64,000 bases of DNA, taken from NCBI GenBank assembly GCA_001986395.2, contig MQVO02000011.1, forward strand, positions 496,001 to 560,000, in the 5' to 3' direction. Positions 1 to 10,563 of this stretch are shown here, in pieces (position 1 is the stretch's first letter; each line of letters opens with the position of its first letter). The position numbers were made by a program, and so were the translations under genes. The notes below the pieces were generated by a model. The model had not been told where the DNA came from, searched no databases, and was given only the letters and a program-made list of their open reading frames with translations. Source of the DNA: Irpex lacteus. Lineage: Eukaryota; Basidiomycota; Agaricomycetes; Polyporales; Irpicaceae.

Positions 1-338
1 GAGTTCTGTTCCAGGCATAGCACGTCAGCACGCCGAAGTACTGGTAAGTTGCAGGTACACCTTGTGCTTGCATGCGATTTGATGAAAGTACAAGTTCGAA
101 AGAACGGGAGTAGCGCTCGTCGCTGAATCAGGCTGATCATGTATATTTGAATCGCTGTACATGTCGTGTTGTCAACGTGTTGTATTACCAAAAAAGTTAC
201 TGCTCATATATATATCGGACGTATTCTACCAGACGATGATACAACAGTCGCATCTTTCCAAAGGGTATTGCCCACTGCCTAAATTCCTCGCAGCCACCAG
301 TGTCAGCTCTGCTACCCTCAGTACTATCGTGCTACAAG
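1..338. other. Upstream flank of the first gene; nothing recognised
   Basis: This stretch contains only short reading frames without family resemblance. It probably holds the promoter of the gene starting at 339 and perhaps the edge of a neighbour outside the window. Confidence 0.4.
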
Positions 339-956
339 ATGGATCCCGGGCCTATACCTGACGAACTTAGGCTCAAGTTAGAGGCTGACACTGCACGGGT
401 ATGTTGAAACGTTCAAAGTATAGCTCTCACTAGATTTTAACTTCAAGACTCTGACTTGGTTCAGAGAGCTGCCTGTCGCAAAGATGTAGACGCAACAGCC
501 CGTCCGTGGGACGAGCTACCAGATGAATGCGATCCAGCTCAACATGCAAACTCCGAGGTCATGTTCTATGGAATTGGAGTTATGCATCACGAACTCGTGG
601 CGTACGCCTGGAAGAAGTGTCTATTCCCACCTGGGACCGATCTTCTAGAGCCAGGGATAATGCCAGCCGCAGCAGTTGCCGCTGCTTGTCTGAAGGTACT
701 CAGGACAAAATTTCAGCTCCCAAAGCTGATGATCCGGATACCCGTGTCTACAAAGTACGACTGGGTTGTAGTCTTGTATTCAAACTATAACCCTCAACCT
801 GAACTGTTGGAGACCGATGGGGCGGATCTTCTCCGCAGGGTAGCGAATGAATTGGGTATAGAGGTCACTCGCCCGGTGCAATGGCACTTCGATCCAATGG
901 ATCCAGACAAGGAAGACATACGTGCTAGACTTGCAGGCTCGACGACTCGCAAATGA
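339..956 (+). CDS. Hypothetical protein of 184 aa
   Basis: I do not recognise the family. Exon 1 (339-398) starts MDPGPIPDEL and ends at a GTATGT donor. A 66-nt intron ends in TTCAG at 464, and exon 2 (465-956) continues in phase 0. The longer open frame that begins at 456 lacks an ATG there, which supports the spliced start at 339. The protein looks soluble, with no signal peptide or membrane segment. It has an Ala/Val-rich helix near the middle (around PAAAVAAACLKVL) and a likely beta strand (YDWVVVLYSN). The next gene, the amine oxidase, lies on the other strand and the two converge. Nothing in the context suggests a function. Confidence 0.6.
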
Positions 957-1122
957 TGGGATGGAGTTGAAGTTGAAGCAGGGTTTTCAAGTGAAGAGAC
1001 CGATGTGCGGAGGTTAGATTTTGTTTTACTGTTAGGGTGCTCTTTACTGATATATGATCAGCTCAATGGATGAATTAGGATCTGCGTACTTGGTTGTAGC
1101 TAGCGTTCAATACATGGGATGG

Positions 1123-3253
1123 TTATACGCGTATCTCGTAGTCGATATCATACGGTCTAGAGTTCTTGACGTTCTTAACATGCTCGAATCCGTCGCATTT
1201 CTGCTCCGGATCCTGTATACAATGAGCCACCTTGTTCGCAACGTGTTGCCCTTCGAAGTATGCTCCTTGCAAATACCCTGTCGCCCGTATAAGATTAGAT
1301 AGTCGGTTCCAGTGTCATTGATGATGATGAATACGCACCGAAATAAAGTTTGCTGCCAGCCTCGCCTGCAAACCAGAGTCTACGATCAACATCTGCCCTC
1401 AGATTCACGTGTTTCTCTTCTACGAATGATGGCGGCCAGTTTGCGTAAGACCCTCTAAATAGTGGGTCCTCATCCCACGACTTGAAGTAGAAGTCGGTCG
1501 GAGTGGGGATAGTCACGTTGGGGTACATAACCCCTATCACACCGAGGACCTCCTGCAGAATTTGATTGCGCGGAAGTGAAGTAATTCGTCGGGAGAAGAT
1601 GTTCTGTTAGTAGAGTAAAGAAGTCAATTGAGCGCTGGGTAAGTGGATGAGCTCGAACTCACGGTTACTGTCGTGAATAGGATGGCAGATCCTGGGAAGA
1701 AGTCTGGATCATCCAGACTTTGCCAAACGGGATACCGACCTCGTTCTCGGTCAGCATAAAGAGCCATCTACGATCAAATGAGAGACAAGTCAGTGGATTG
1801 GTCTTAATTGTAAAATGTCAAACGAGGCGTACCTCTGTGTCGAACCAGAACTTGTAGGGAAACTGCAAGAAAATCTTCGTGTATACGCCCTGGAACTCAA
1901 TGCTCGTCAGTGCTGGCACAATGGTAGTTATGGATTGACACACCATAGTCATGCTGTAAATTGCCTCTCGCTTCCACACCGGGAGGGGCGGCTCGAACCG
2001 AACGTCGTCATGTTGCAATACACCAAGACTGGGTGGAATAAATTGGTTAGCAGATGTCGCAAGCACATGCACAGCTTCTCGACTATATCAGCATTCTATA
2101 CCACATGATATTCACCTGAACGTGCAAATTACGTGATCTGCGCTCAGAGTCATCCCGTCCGTCAACTGGACCTGTACCCCGTCGTAGGAGTACGAGATCA
2201 CGTTAACAGTCGAGTTGAGACGGAGCTGGTCCTCGCGCATGAACGCGCTTGCTTCGGATTGTAGGATGGTCTTGAACCCGCGTTGGTCGACTGACATCGC
2301 ATTCTGCTCGGAGAAGGTGAAGAATGTCGAGTTGTTGTTCTATTATTGCGTCCATAGAATGTTGACGTCGTTGTAAGCAGTCGGTAGCGGTGAGAGTCAG
2401 CATGGACAAAATATGTCAGCACTGCGAAGAAGGAAGACAGGCAGCCAGGCCAGGATGAGTCGTCCTGCCTGAAAGCATGCAATGTAGGAGTTAAGGTAGT
2501 TACCCATGACGATGCCAGCCACGACGTCTCTTCGGGAGAAGACTGGAATTCCCAGTCAAACTACCAACACTATCAGTTGTCCAAATTTCCAGCTAGCTGT
2601 ATGAATACTCACGTGGTAGTATTCTGCTGCGTGTTCGTGTGGTGTTCGTGGTCGAGAGCCGGTCAATGAGTATCCAGTCCGTGCACTAGCGTCCACTAAG
2701 TTCTTTGGTAGCCTAGCACCGGCGGAGGCAATCAGTTTGTCGAAACTCGCAGACGCAGCCTTGACGGTATCGGTATAGTCGGCAGGTCCGTGTTCATCAA
2801 ACGTCGCTATAGCGGGGAAAAATAAGTGTTCAGAATGACTTTCTCAGTTTGGTTGAGCGTACCAAGGCCGTCAAAATATGAGCTGAAGCGCGTATCGAGT
2901 CCATGCTTCTTCGAGAGGGCCCATACTGGATTCTCAGGCCCATCACCAGTACGTGTACCCTGCACCCAGTTCGCACCAAGCTCAACAGTGTACTGACGAC
3001 CGGGCTCACCAAAGGTATGGCTCAGCATACGGCCTCCGACTTCGTGACGCGCTTCGATGACAATGAAGTCATCGATGCCTTGGTCATGCAGCGTGCGAGC
3101 TGCAGTGATGCCTGCCATGCCACCACCAAGGATCAATACCCTGGCGTCCTTCCGCACGGCAGAGAGGGGTTGTTGTGGCAGGGTGGGCAGTGAGAGCGCA
3201 ATAGGGATATACCACACACAAGTAAGTATTCGGAACATGCTTTCGAAAGGCAT
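1123..3253 (-). CDS. Flavin-containing amine oxidase (polyamine oxidase-like), secreted
   Basis: Predicted FAD-dependent oxidase of the polyamine/monoamine oxidase family, oxidising amines to aldehyde, ammonia or amine, and H2O2. The N-terminus (MFRILTCVWYIPIALSLP) is a likely signal peptide. The dinucleotide-binding motif LILGGGMAGITAA and EARHEVGGRM follow, then ELGANWVQG. The middle carries SVDQRGFKTIL and a substrate-domain segment IYSMTM / TKIFLQFPYKFWFDTE. The C-terminal FAD motif RLWFAGEAGSKLYFG is split by an intron before GAYFEGQHVA. At least eight exons are supported by family motifs across splice sites. The stop TAA is at 1123-1125. The start could be 3253 or 3238; the latter gives the cleaner signal peptide. 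An extracellular or vacuolar role in polyamine turnover is inference. Confidence 0.88.
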
Positions 3254-4346
3254 GTTTCGGTGACAAAATGAGGGCAAGCGAGTTTAGCGCAGATAGTATC
3301 AAAATTACCACTACCCGAAAGAGCTCACTTTATATACGGCACACGAGCGTCGTGGCGACCGCCAAAGGGCGTTCATCTCCGCCGGTTGTTGCAAAGGGAC
3401 ATGGAATTTGCGATAAGGGCCCGAGATAAGCCTCACGTCCAGCGACAGCTTCGAAATTACCTAACACCCCGTGGGGCCATGGGTTTCGTGTACCCTATCA
3501 GCGTGCGACTGTGGCTTAGTGAACATGCAAATCGCTTGGGACATAGGAAGCTCACCATATGTTATCGCCAGAGTAGGCTGTGATAGTCAGAGAACGTGCG
3601 ACATTAGGACAGGTGAGAACCGCATCTGTTGAGTGGCGCCCTCCGGTATCAGCTGCTCTAGTTATAGCTTGATGATATGCAATAGAGGCTCCATACCAAA
3701 TGCAGTTTCCTGTGCTCAGTCTCCAGGCGAGGGATGCGGACCTTGGGTGTAACGCGGGCGGACCTATGCATAGTAGTGGGAGCTATCGTTAACGCCACAA
3801 GGCTGATATTCTGCCTACTGAATAAACGGAACATGGGGAGAGTAGACAACGTCAGCGTTCGCTCATAAGTAATCTGGAGGCCTGCGGACATCGTGGCAAT
3901 CATATGCTTGGTACCTTCATGAGGCTCTCGCGAGATCTCTGAGGATAGCCTAGCTTTCTACTGCGATAAGTATTCAGTGACAATATTGAGTGTTGAATTG
4001 ATACGTTACAACCTCCAAAGCTTCAAAGCTTCACGCGCACACGCTGATCAAAAAGCAGTTCCATAACAAGAGCGCAAACCAGGCGCTTATTGAATGGAGA
4101 TTGATTATGTAAGACATCGAATCCCACGGTCACTGCCAGTGTGGGTCAGACCGTCACTGCCGTTGCCTACTCGTCGTAAGTACTCGAGCTCCTTCAGTCC
4201 TTTCACCTCTAGGTGAGCGTACAATATTGGATATATACACACTCTACAATACTCATGAATACATTCGAGCTACAAGTCGCAAATGCTGTTGATTACAGAG
4301 TCCCATGACTTCCGGGCGAAATTCAGCCACGATAGACCACTGGCAA
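3254..4346. other. Intergenic stretch; nothing recognised
   Basis: About 1.1 kb separates the amine oxidase start from the NADAR stop. It has only short frames, the longest 81 codons at 3658-3903 on the minus strand, without family resemblance. It should contain the amine oxidase promoter and the NADAR 3' UTR. Confidence 0.5.
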
Positions 4347-5274
4347 CTACCACCCCCCGCTAGCAGCACTTTCACGAACGTATGCCCGCTGTTGTCTTCT
4401 CAGCATGTCTCGCAAGCGCATCAAAGCCTTACCAAGCTCGTTTCTGCCTTGTTCATTCTCTCCCCAACCCCAGAATGAGTCGATCTATAGCACCAGTATG
4501 TGATCAATCGTGCTGAAATTGCAAGTTTTGTGCCCGAGTTATGCTGACGCACCGGACTAGCTTCAATCAACTCTCGGTCTCCGGTCTCTAGCAGCAATTT
4601 ATACAATGCAGGATGCTGTGTGAACTTTGCCTCGAGGACAGCGTCCATGACCCTCAGGTTCACATCGAACCAATCGTGACGGCGTAGACGCTGCCTTCGA
4701 GTAGCCTCTTGTAACGCTGCTCGCGGTGTTGGCAGGTGGCGAATTTGTTCGGCCACGTCCGGGCAATGATCGAGAAACTTTGAGGCTTGGAACACTGTTA
4801 TCATTGAGTCGTATGGGATTCAGAGGGGCACATTCTACGATACGTACGGTGTTCTGCCGTTGGATAAGTTTTGCCATTGTATACGATGGGATGATATGAG
4901 AAGTTGGTAAACCTAAGATGCATGTTGGATGATGTAAGAACTACTCAGGTGAATCTATTTGATGGCTTACTCATAATATGGCTCGTTCCTATCATAGAAA
5001 AGAATTCGACCACTCTCTGGACGTGTTGCATCTCTCATAGGATAATCTTGAGGTTCATCCTGCTGAGAACTGGTACCATCTGGATGCCTGTCTCAGAATG
5101 ATGATCCTCACGACAACTATTCGCGATGTGACACATACCCTTTCGCATTACCTGCGTCTGACGGTACACACCACTGGACGTGACACTGTACCTCTGACTT
5201 CTCCTCGACGTTCGTCGATTTGTGGGCTCTGGAGGCATAGCTGGAGCGAACACCGCCCAAAGGCCTTCGCACAT
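4347..5274 (-). CDS. NADAR-domain protein (YbiA/DUF1768 family), predicted ADP-ribosyl glycohydrolase
   Basis: Five exons splice to 233 aa: 5274-5139, 5091-4971, 4912-4848, 4794-4553 and 4484-4347. All borders are GT-AG and in phase. Residues 1-73 are polar, basic and probably disordered. The NADAR fold runs from about residue 74 to 222. It has the family signatures ILFYDRNEPYYEFTNF, YPTAEHLFQASKF (conserved Glu about 106) and the C-terminal DSFWGWGENEQGRNELGKAL. Family members are N-glycosidases; characterised ones remove ADP-ribose from guanine bases, and YbiA-type proteins act in riboflavin metabolism. The gene is head to head with the PARP-type transferase at 5467-7329, which suggests linked roles. 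The first exon has no family support, so the exact ATG is the least certain part. Confidence 0.87.
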
Positions 5275-5466
5275 CGTACCTGACGTGGTATGCGGAGACA
5301 ACGTGCGAACAGATACGCAGCCGAGACGTAATGACACGCGCCTGCAGGCACGCTTCTTGTCATCCAAACAGCCGCAAAGCACGGTGGGTATATAGGATGT
5401 CAAGACCGCTGCGCTCGTCTCCCTTCTTCCCACCATCTTGATCTTGCACTCTGGTGAACGCACAGT
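5275..5466. promoter_or_regulatory. Shared divergent promoter region of the NADAR and ADP-ribosyltransferase genes
   Basis: Only 192 bp separate the two predicted start codons, which point away from each other. The interval must hold both 5' UTRs and both core promoters unless an upstream non-coding exon lies within the opposing gene. I see no clear TATA box. Co-regulation is inferred from geometry alone. Confidence 0.5.
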
Positions 5467-7329
5467 ATGTGTCCAGATACTTCCAGAACTCAGGATACAA
5501 CCTGTGCGTTTCCAAACTGCACCAGTAAAGTTTGGCAAGATCCCGACGGTTCTTTCTCGTCGTATTGTGGGATAACTCATCGAGATGCTGCAATCGCGTT
5601 GGCTGATCCTGCAATGATGTGCAAAGTACGTATCTTCAGAGCTTATTATTATTTCATGTCGTTAACGATCTCTGTAGAACTGCAAGCAACGCCCTGTCTA
5701 CGTAGAAGGTGGAAGGAGTACGTCTGAGCATTACGGGCATCGCAGATCGAGTCTGATGGCTGCTGTTAGCTCATGATTATTGTGGGAGGCGATGCGCCTC
5801 CGATGCTAGGACCAACGGTCCATCGAGCAATCGAAGCTCGACGCCGACGCAGGCGTCCAATCTTTCCGTAGTCTCTCAATGTCGCACTTCGGGTTGCACT
5901 CGTCCGGTGTTCGTGGGCTCTGACGGATCTGCCAGCCAATGGTGCTCTCAACGACATCGAACGTGCGTTGACATTTCCTCACAATCTTGGTACGTATCTG
6001 AGAATCTCACAGTCAAGCTTTGAAAGATGGAACGACAGAGGTTTGCCTGTTGTAAGTCAAGTCACTCTCTTTATCATACACTATACTTATTGCTTGCTGC
6101 AGCTGCAAGAAAAATCCCAAGGCATTACTGAAAAGCGGATTGAGCGACTACTGCTCGCGTAAGTGTGGCCAGGAATCTCTTAAGCTAGGTGCGTACGCCC
6201 GTGCATGTCAATCGGTTCAGGCTTTGCTAAAATTGTCGAACAAAGCACCTTCAATTCTCCCAATCAACAACAATTACGAGACATTCAAGGATGGTGGGTT
6301 CGGTGATCTGGTTACGCAATCTGTCATTGGCTCATATGTAATGGCAGTTTCAAAGCAATTCATAGACCAGTGGAAGCATCAAACACGAATCCCTAACGTT
6401 CTCAAGGTCAGTACAGTCAGAATATGACTTATTTAACGTATTTAGCTCGAAGAACTTGGTGCATGACATAGGTTTGGAGAATCATAGGGCTGAAGACGCT
6501 ACACGATGACTTTTCAAGATATAAGTAAGGCTCGTTTCAGCGAACGCTTGGCTGATAAGCATGCTTATATCTCCTTCTTCAGGCTTTCAGTCGAGAGGAA
6601 CCGAAACCTAGCAGGCGGGAATAGCAAGCGTCGCTGGCACGGCACTGTACGTGCCTGCAAACTCGGTGATGACGGAAGCCAGCAAACTTTATGTACAAAT
6701 CAACGCTGTTCACTGTGTCGCATTATTGAGGTGCGCTTCTGCATACGTTTCTGGACTTTGCATGATATATACTGTGCTTTAACATATCCTTCAGACGTCT
6801 TTCCGGTTGACGGAGTATGGAAAACAGACGAATTTCGGACGCTTTGGGCAGGGTATTTATACGTCGGCTACTTCGTCAAAGGTACTGTGTGCAACGTTTG
6901 GGCTAGTATTTTGCTGACTGTAGTGACTAGGCGAACGATTATGTTCGCGAGTTAGGAATGTCACCTTACAAGTCGATGCTCTTGAACGACGTTGTTCTGG
7001 GGAACGCCAAGAAGCTCTTTGCAGACGAGCCCAACCTAACTCAGGTGAGCTCCAACTTCTCACGCGTTGTATGTTAGTACTAAGCTGGTCCAAGCCTCCC
7101 ACTGGGTACGACTCTGTTATTGGAGAGCCGGGATATATCTTGAACTACGATGAAGCAATCGGTATGCGCCATGATATGCTCTGAGCCACTGCTTAACTGA
7201 GACTTCAACTTGTTTCTTAGTGTACAAGGTATAGCCTGAGTGTTGTTTCATATCATGTGCGATAGCTCACTCTCGTTTGATCGACAGAATGAAGCTATTC
7301 GTCCTCTCTTCTTGGTCATTTATCAATGA
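5467..7329 (+). CDS. PARP-type ADP-ribosyltransferase with two tandem zinc modules
   Basis: Fourteen short exons splice to 380 aa. Residues 1-165 hold two copies of a Cys-rich module. In each copy the first half is C-x4-C-x15-C-x3-H (C13/C18/C34/H38 and C104/C109/C125/H129). The second half is C-x2-C-x15-C-x3-C (C52/C55/C71/C75 and C142/C145/C161/C165). This looks like zinc binding. The C-terminal domain shows the PARP-like triad: H245 in WHGT, Y297 in FGQGIYTS and E362 in NYDEAIVY. Several basidiomycete proteins share this layout. Predicted role: transfer of ADP-ribose from NAD+ to protein or nucleic acid; mono- versus poly-modification cannot be read from sequence. Exon 13 (7221-7228) is only 8 nt. 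The start at 5467 is the first in-frame ATG before the module. The gene is divergent from NADAR and converges with the amidohydrolase. Confidence 0.85.
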
Positions 7330-7443
7330 ACAATCAGAATGACTCGCGAATGTCTTGGAATCTGTTGCCATTTTGCGAACTGTTTTGTCTACTACACCGC
7401 CACCATGGTTTCCTCAAGGATGTAATATAGCGTTGATATCCAA

Positions 7444-10151
7444 TCATAACTTCCCATATGCAATCCTTCCATCAACAACAGTAGTCAGCACTCTCGTCTC
7501 CAAAATCTCATGAACAGGGGTCTCCTCCGAGATGATATCCCTGTCCAGCACTACATACTCCGCTTTCTTGCCGGGAACGAGTGACCCGAGTCGGTCTTCC
7601 GCGAAGGAGGCATATGCAGCGTCGAGGGTCATACCCTTGAGGGCTTGAGCTCTCGTGAGCTTCTCCGAGGGATACCTGGCGCCATCATTAATGAGATCAG
7701 CACCGCAGAGATAGACGCAAAAGCATACTTACCAGCCGCCGCTACCGTGTGGACTTTCTCCGTCAATGTCGAGACGAGAGACGGCCGCGTAGAAGCCGAG
7801 GAGAGGGTTGATGCCTTCGACTGGGAAGTCTGAGCCGAGCGGTAGCACTTTGTTGGGAGATACTCTGCGCAGTCATCGCATATCAGATGTAACCTTTCTC
7901 TCTCTCTTGCAAAGGGTCTCAGACGTACTGGAGAAGGGTCTGATAGGCGTATGCGCTTCTAATCCTCTTGGATCCCTATACAGATATCAATGATGCTGGG
8001 TCGAAGCGAAGAGGATAATGATCCTCACCAGTCGCGTTTCCGCATACCCCATGTCACTAGTTGCATGTGTCGGTTGTACGCTGGCGATAACTGCCGTTGC
8101 TCAGCCACAGCGTGTCCAGCGAATCGACACATCATCAACTTACCTCCTAGTCGCCCCATCCTCTCCAAATCCTCTGCCCTGAAGATCTGTGCATGTTCGA
8201 TCCTAGGCCTACGCCTGGCAGCGACAGTCTGCACATCTTCTCCTGTCTTCCTGCTTTCTTCTGTCAATACGCTCTCGAAGATGTCGAGGACGACCTTGTT
8301 AGCGCGATCACCAATGCAGTGGATGTTCTATTGCAAGACGTCAATTCGTATGCGGAACAAAAAAGCAGAGGATACTTACAATGCCCCATCCGTCTTCCCA
8401 AAACTTCTCGACTAGATCCTTGAGTGGCTCGGGAGCGATACGCATGATACCTGATGTGTCCGGTTTGTCGGAGTAGGGCTCAAGGAGAGCGGCGCCCCAT
8501 GACCCCAGTGCACCTGTATGGCCAGGTTCGTTATTTCTTCAGCCTTACTGGCGAGAAGAGAAGAGTGGCACGTACCATCGGTGTAAAGCTTAATGCTTTT
8601 GATATTGAGACGCTCATCTTGACCGTAGTCCTCAAGATGTGGGATAGAGTCTCCCCAGTACGTTGAATTAGCTGAGTTGCCCATGGCGTATATTCTGATC
8701 TGCGCAAGGGTTTCAGCGATAATTCACGGAGATCGAGTGATCAACTTACTGGGAGCTGCCCTTCGTCCGCAAAGCTAACGTTCAGAATAATGGTTATTTA
8801 TAACTGTATAGCAATAGAAATATGTGCACACCTCTGGAAAACCTCAATGAAATCTGGAGTTGCGCCAGCATCGTGAACGCTGGTCAGCCCGTATTTCAAA
8901 GCGTCTCGAGTCGCTGTCTCGAGATAGGATGACCTTTTCTCGAAGCTCCAGGCCGGTGCGTGTACCAGTGACATTGCATTGTCCACGAAGATACCTATTA
9001 GTCAAAAAAATAAGGTCTGTCGTTAAGTTAATTCTGATACAAGATCATCATTCTGCCAACCTGTGGGTTCGCCAGAGGAATCACGGATTATTTCTCCCCC
9101 GTTGACTTCGTCGTTTGAGGGCCATTTCTGCCCTGGTAGTTGTGCCTGTGTCAATTCGAGCACCCGCGGAGAAACCCATAGGGCATGTCCGTCAACCCGA
9201 CTGAGCGATATGGGGAGGTTTTGAAGACTCTTTCTCGAAGCTAAGTGAGCCTAAAAGTAGGGAATATAAGCGACCCATTCAGTGATGCTGGTGTAATACC
9301 TACAGCAGTAGGGAATTCGCCAGCCCCATCCTTCCAACGAGTTTGGTCCCATCCCATGCCTTCTACCCAGGTATCAGGGTCATCGTGTATCTCTGGGTGG
9401 TCTGTGACGTAGTTTTCAAGTATATTCAGGATCTCTAATGGAATATACTGTAAAGCTGTAGTGTCCACGAAGGCATGTAAAGATACCTTACCTTCCAGGG
9501 ATTTAGCTTCATCCAATGGTAGCTGCACCTTGAAGCCGTACAGCAAAAGATGAGCATGCGCATCTATAGTATTGTCCTTGAATAAGCGTCTTTCAAGATA
9601 GCAGCAGTTAAATTGTCTACCAGTCAATCCTGGGACTACAATACTTCCCGGCTTCAAGTGGAAAGTTGACAACGGTTTTTTCGCCTTGGGTTCATTGCCG
9701 TAGAACTTCTTGATGACCTCGTTTTGATACTCGTCCCAATATGCGGCGATGTCATCTGAGCGACCACGTTAGATACATCATTCTAAAATGAACGCAGGCG
9801 CGTACCAGCGGTGCCAGTCACACGAATCTCGTCTTTGTGAACCAGAATACAGTCGACGTTGGGGTGGGTGTCATCCACGGTGTATATACTGCCTGGATTG
9901 CCTCCGCAGATTGCGTATGATTCCGGAACAGTTGCCACAGATGCGGCTATGTTATCTGCACTTGCAGAAGTCAGATAGCCGGAGAAGTAATAGGAAGCAC
10001 CGGCAAGGCCAACAGCCAATACAACCCATATGTAGAGGTATCCTCTGGTTGCATCCTCGTGATGCTCCTGTAATTCATCTATCTCGGTTGATTTCTTCTC
10101 TTTCGGAGCCCTATCCATTGTCGACTTATGTTCGCCTCTACGCCTTGACAT
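7444..10151 (-). CDS. YtcJ-like amidohydrolase with N-terminal membrane anchor
   Basis: Metal-dependent amidohydrolase of the YtcJ type (amidohydrolase family 3). The N-terminus is a polar cytoplasmic segment of about 40 aa followed by one membrane segment (WVVLAVGLAGASYYFSGYLT), giving a type II topology. After it come the metal-binding motif DAHAHLLLYG, EGMGWDQTRW, a VDNAMSL segment, GLTSVHDAGATPDFIE, NIKSIKLYTDG, RRPRIEHAQIF, VQPTHATSDMGYAETRL and VLPLGSDFPVEGINP. The end is MTLDAAYASFAEDRLGSLVPG with a beta-strand tail. At least ten introns break the frame. The substrate is unknown; family members act on amides, carbamates or cyclic imides. The ATG at 10151 is the first in this frame. The stop is at 7444-7446, leaving only 114 bp to the convergent transferase gene. 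Confidence 0.87.
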
Positions 10152-10563
10152 GAATGACCTGTCAGTAGCTGCCTAGTACTGAATGACAACTTGAAGCTAA
10201 AGTTGTACTGGTAAGTTATGAAAGTTCAGCACCATATAGGCATGAATTAGCACTTACAGAGTTTCGTACAAGTCATATAAGACCTGACTGAACAATATAC
10301 GTCGTCAGTAAGGATAGCCGTCTCTACTGTTCACACACGTCATGATAAGTACTTACTACTACTTATTCGCGTGGCATTGCTGGCTCGAGCGCTGGGGTGT
10401 TGGCCATCAAGTTGACACGTGGCACATTGCCGCCAGCTTTGTGGCGTCGGTAGGCTCTGCAAGCACTTCCATGTCCACGATACCAGATGGTTCGATGCAA
10501 GACACATTGCGCAGCTAACGTGATTATAAATACAATAGCATAGCCATTATTCGCATCCTCCAA
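10152..10563. other. Intergenic stretch between amidohydrolase start and APC1 stop
   Basis: No gene seen. It should include the amidohydrolase promoter and the APC1 3' UTR. A 66-codon open frame here directly follows the APC1 stop in the same frame and is not a separate gene. Confidence 0.5.

Noticed and set aside
3658..3903. 81-codon minus-strand frame between amine oxidase and NADAR
   Set aside because: Too short and without resemblance to a family; no splice partner found.
5035..5580. Long 181-codon minus-strand frame covering the start of the transferase
   Set aside because: Only its 3' part is used, as the first NADAR exon from 5274; the upstream portion is antisense to the zinc-module exon.
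6189..6245. In-frame readthrough between two transferase exons
   Set aside because: The sequence has consensus GT-AG borders, and removal restores the KLAPSILPI continuity; I treat it as an intron.
10363..10563. 66-codon frame directly after the APC1 stop, same frame
   Set aside because: Reads through 3' UTR sequence; the APC1 C-terminus already ends with a normal length and motif.
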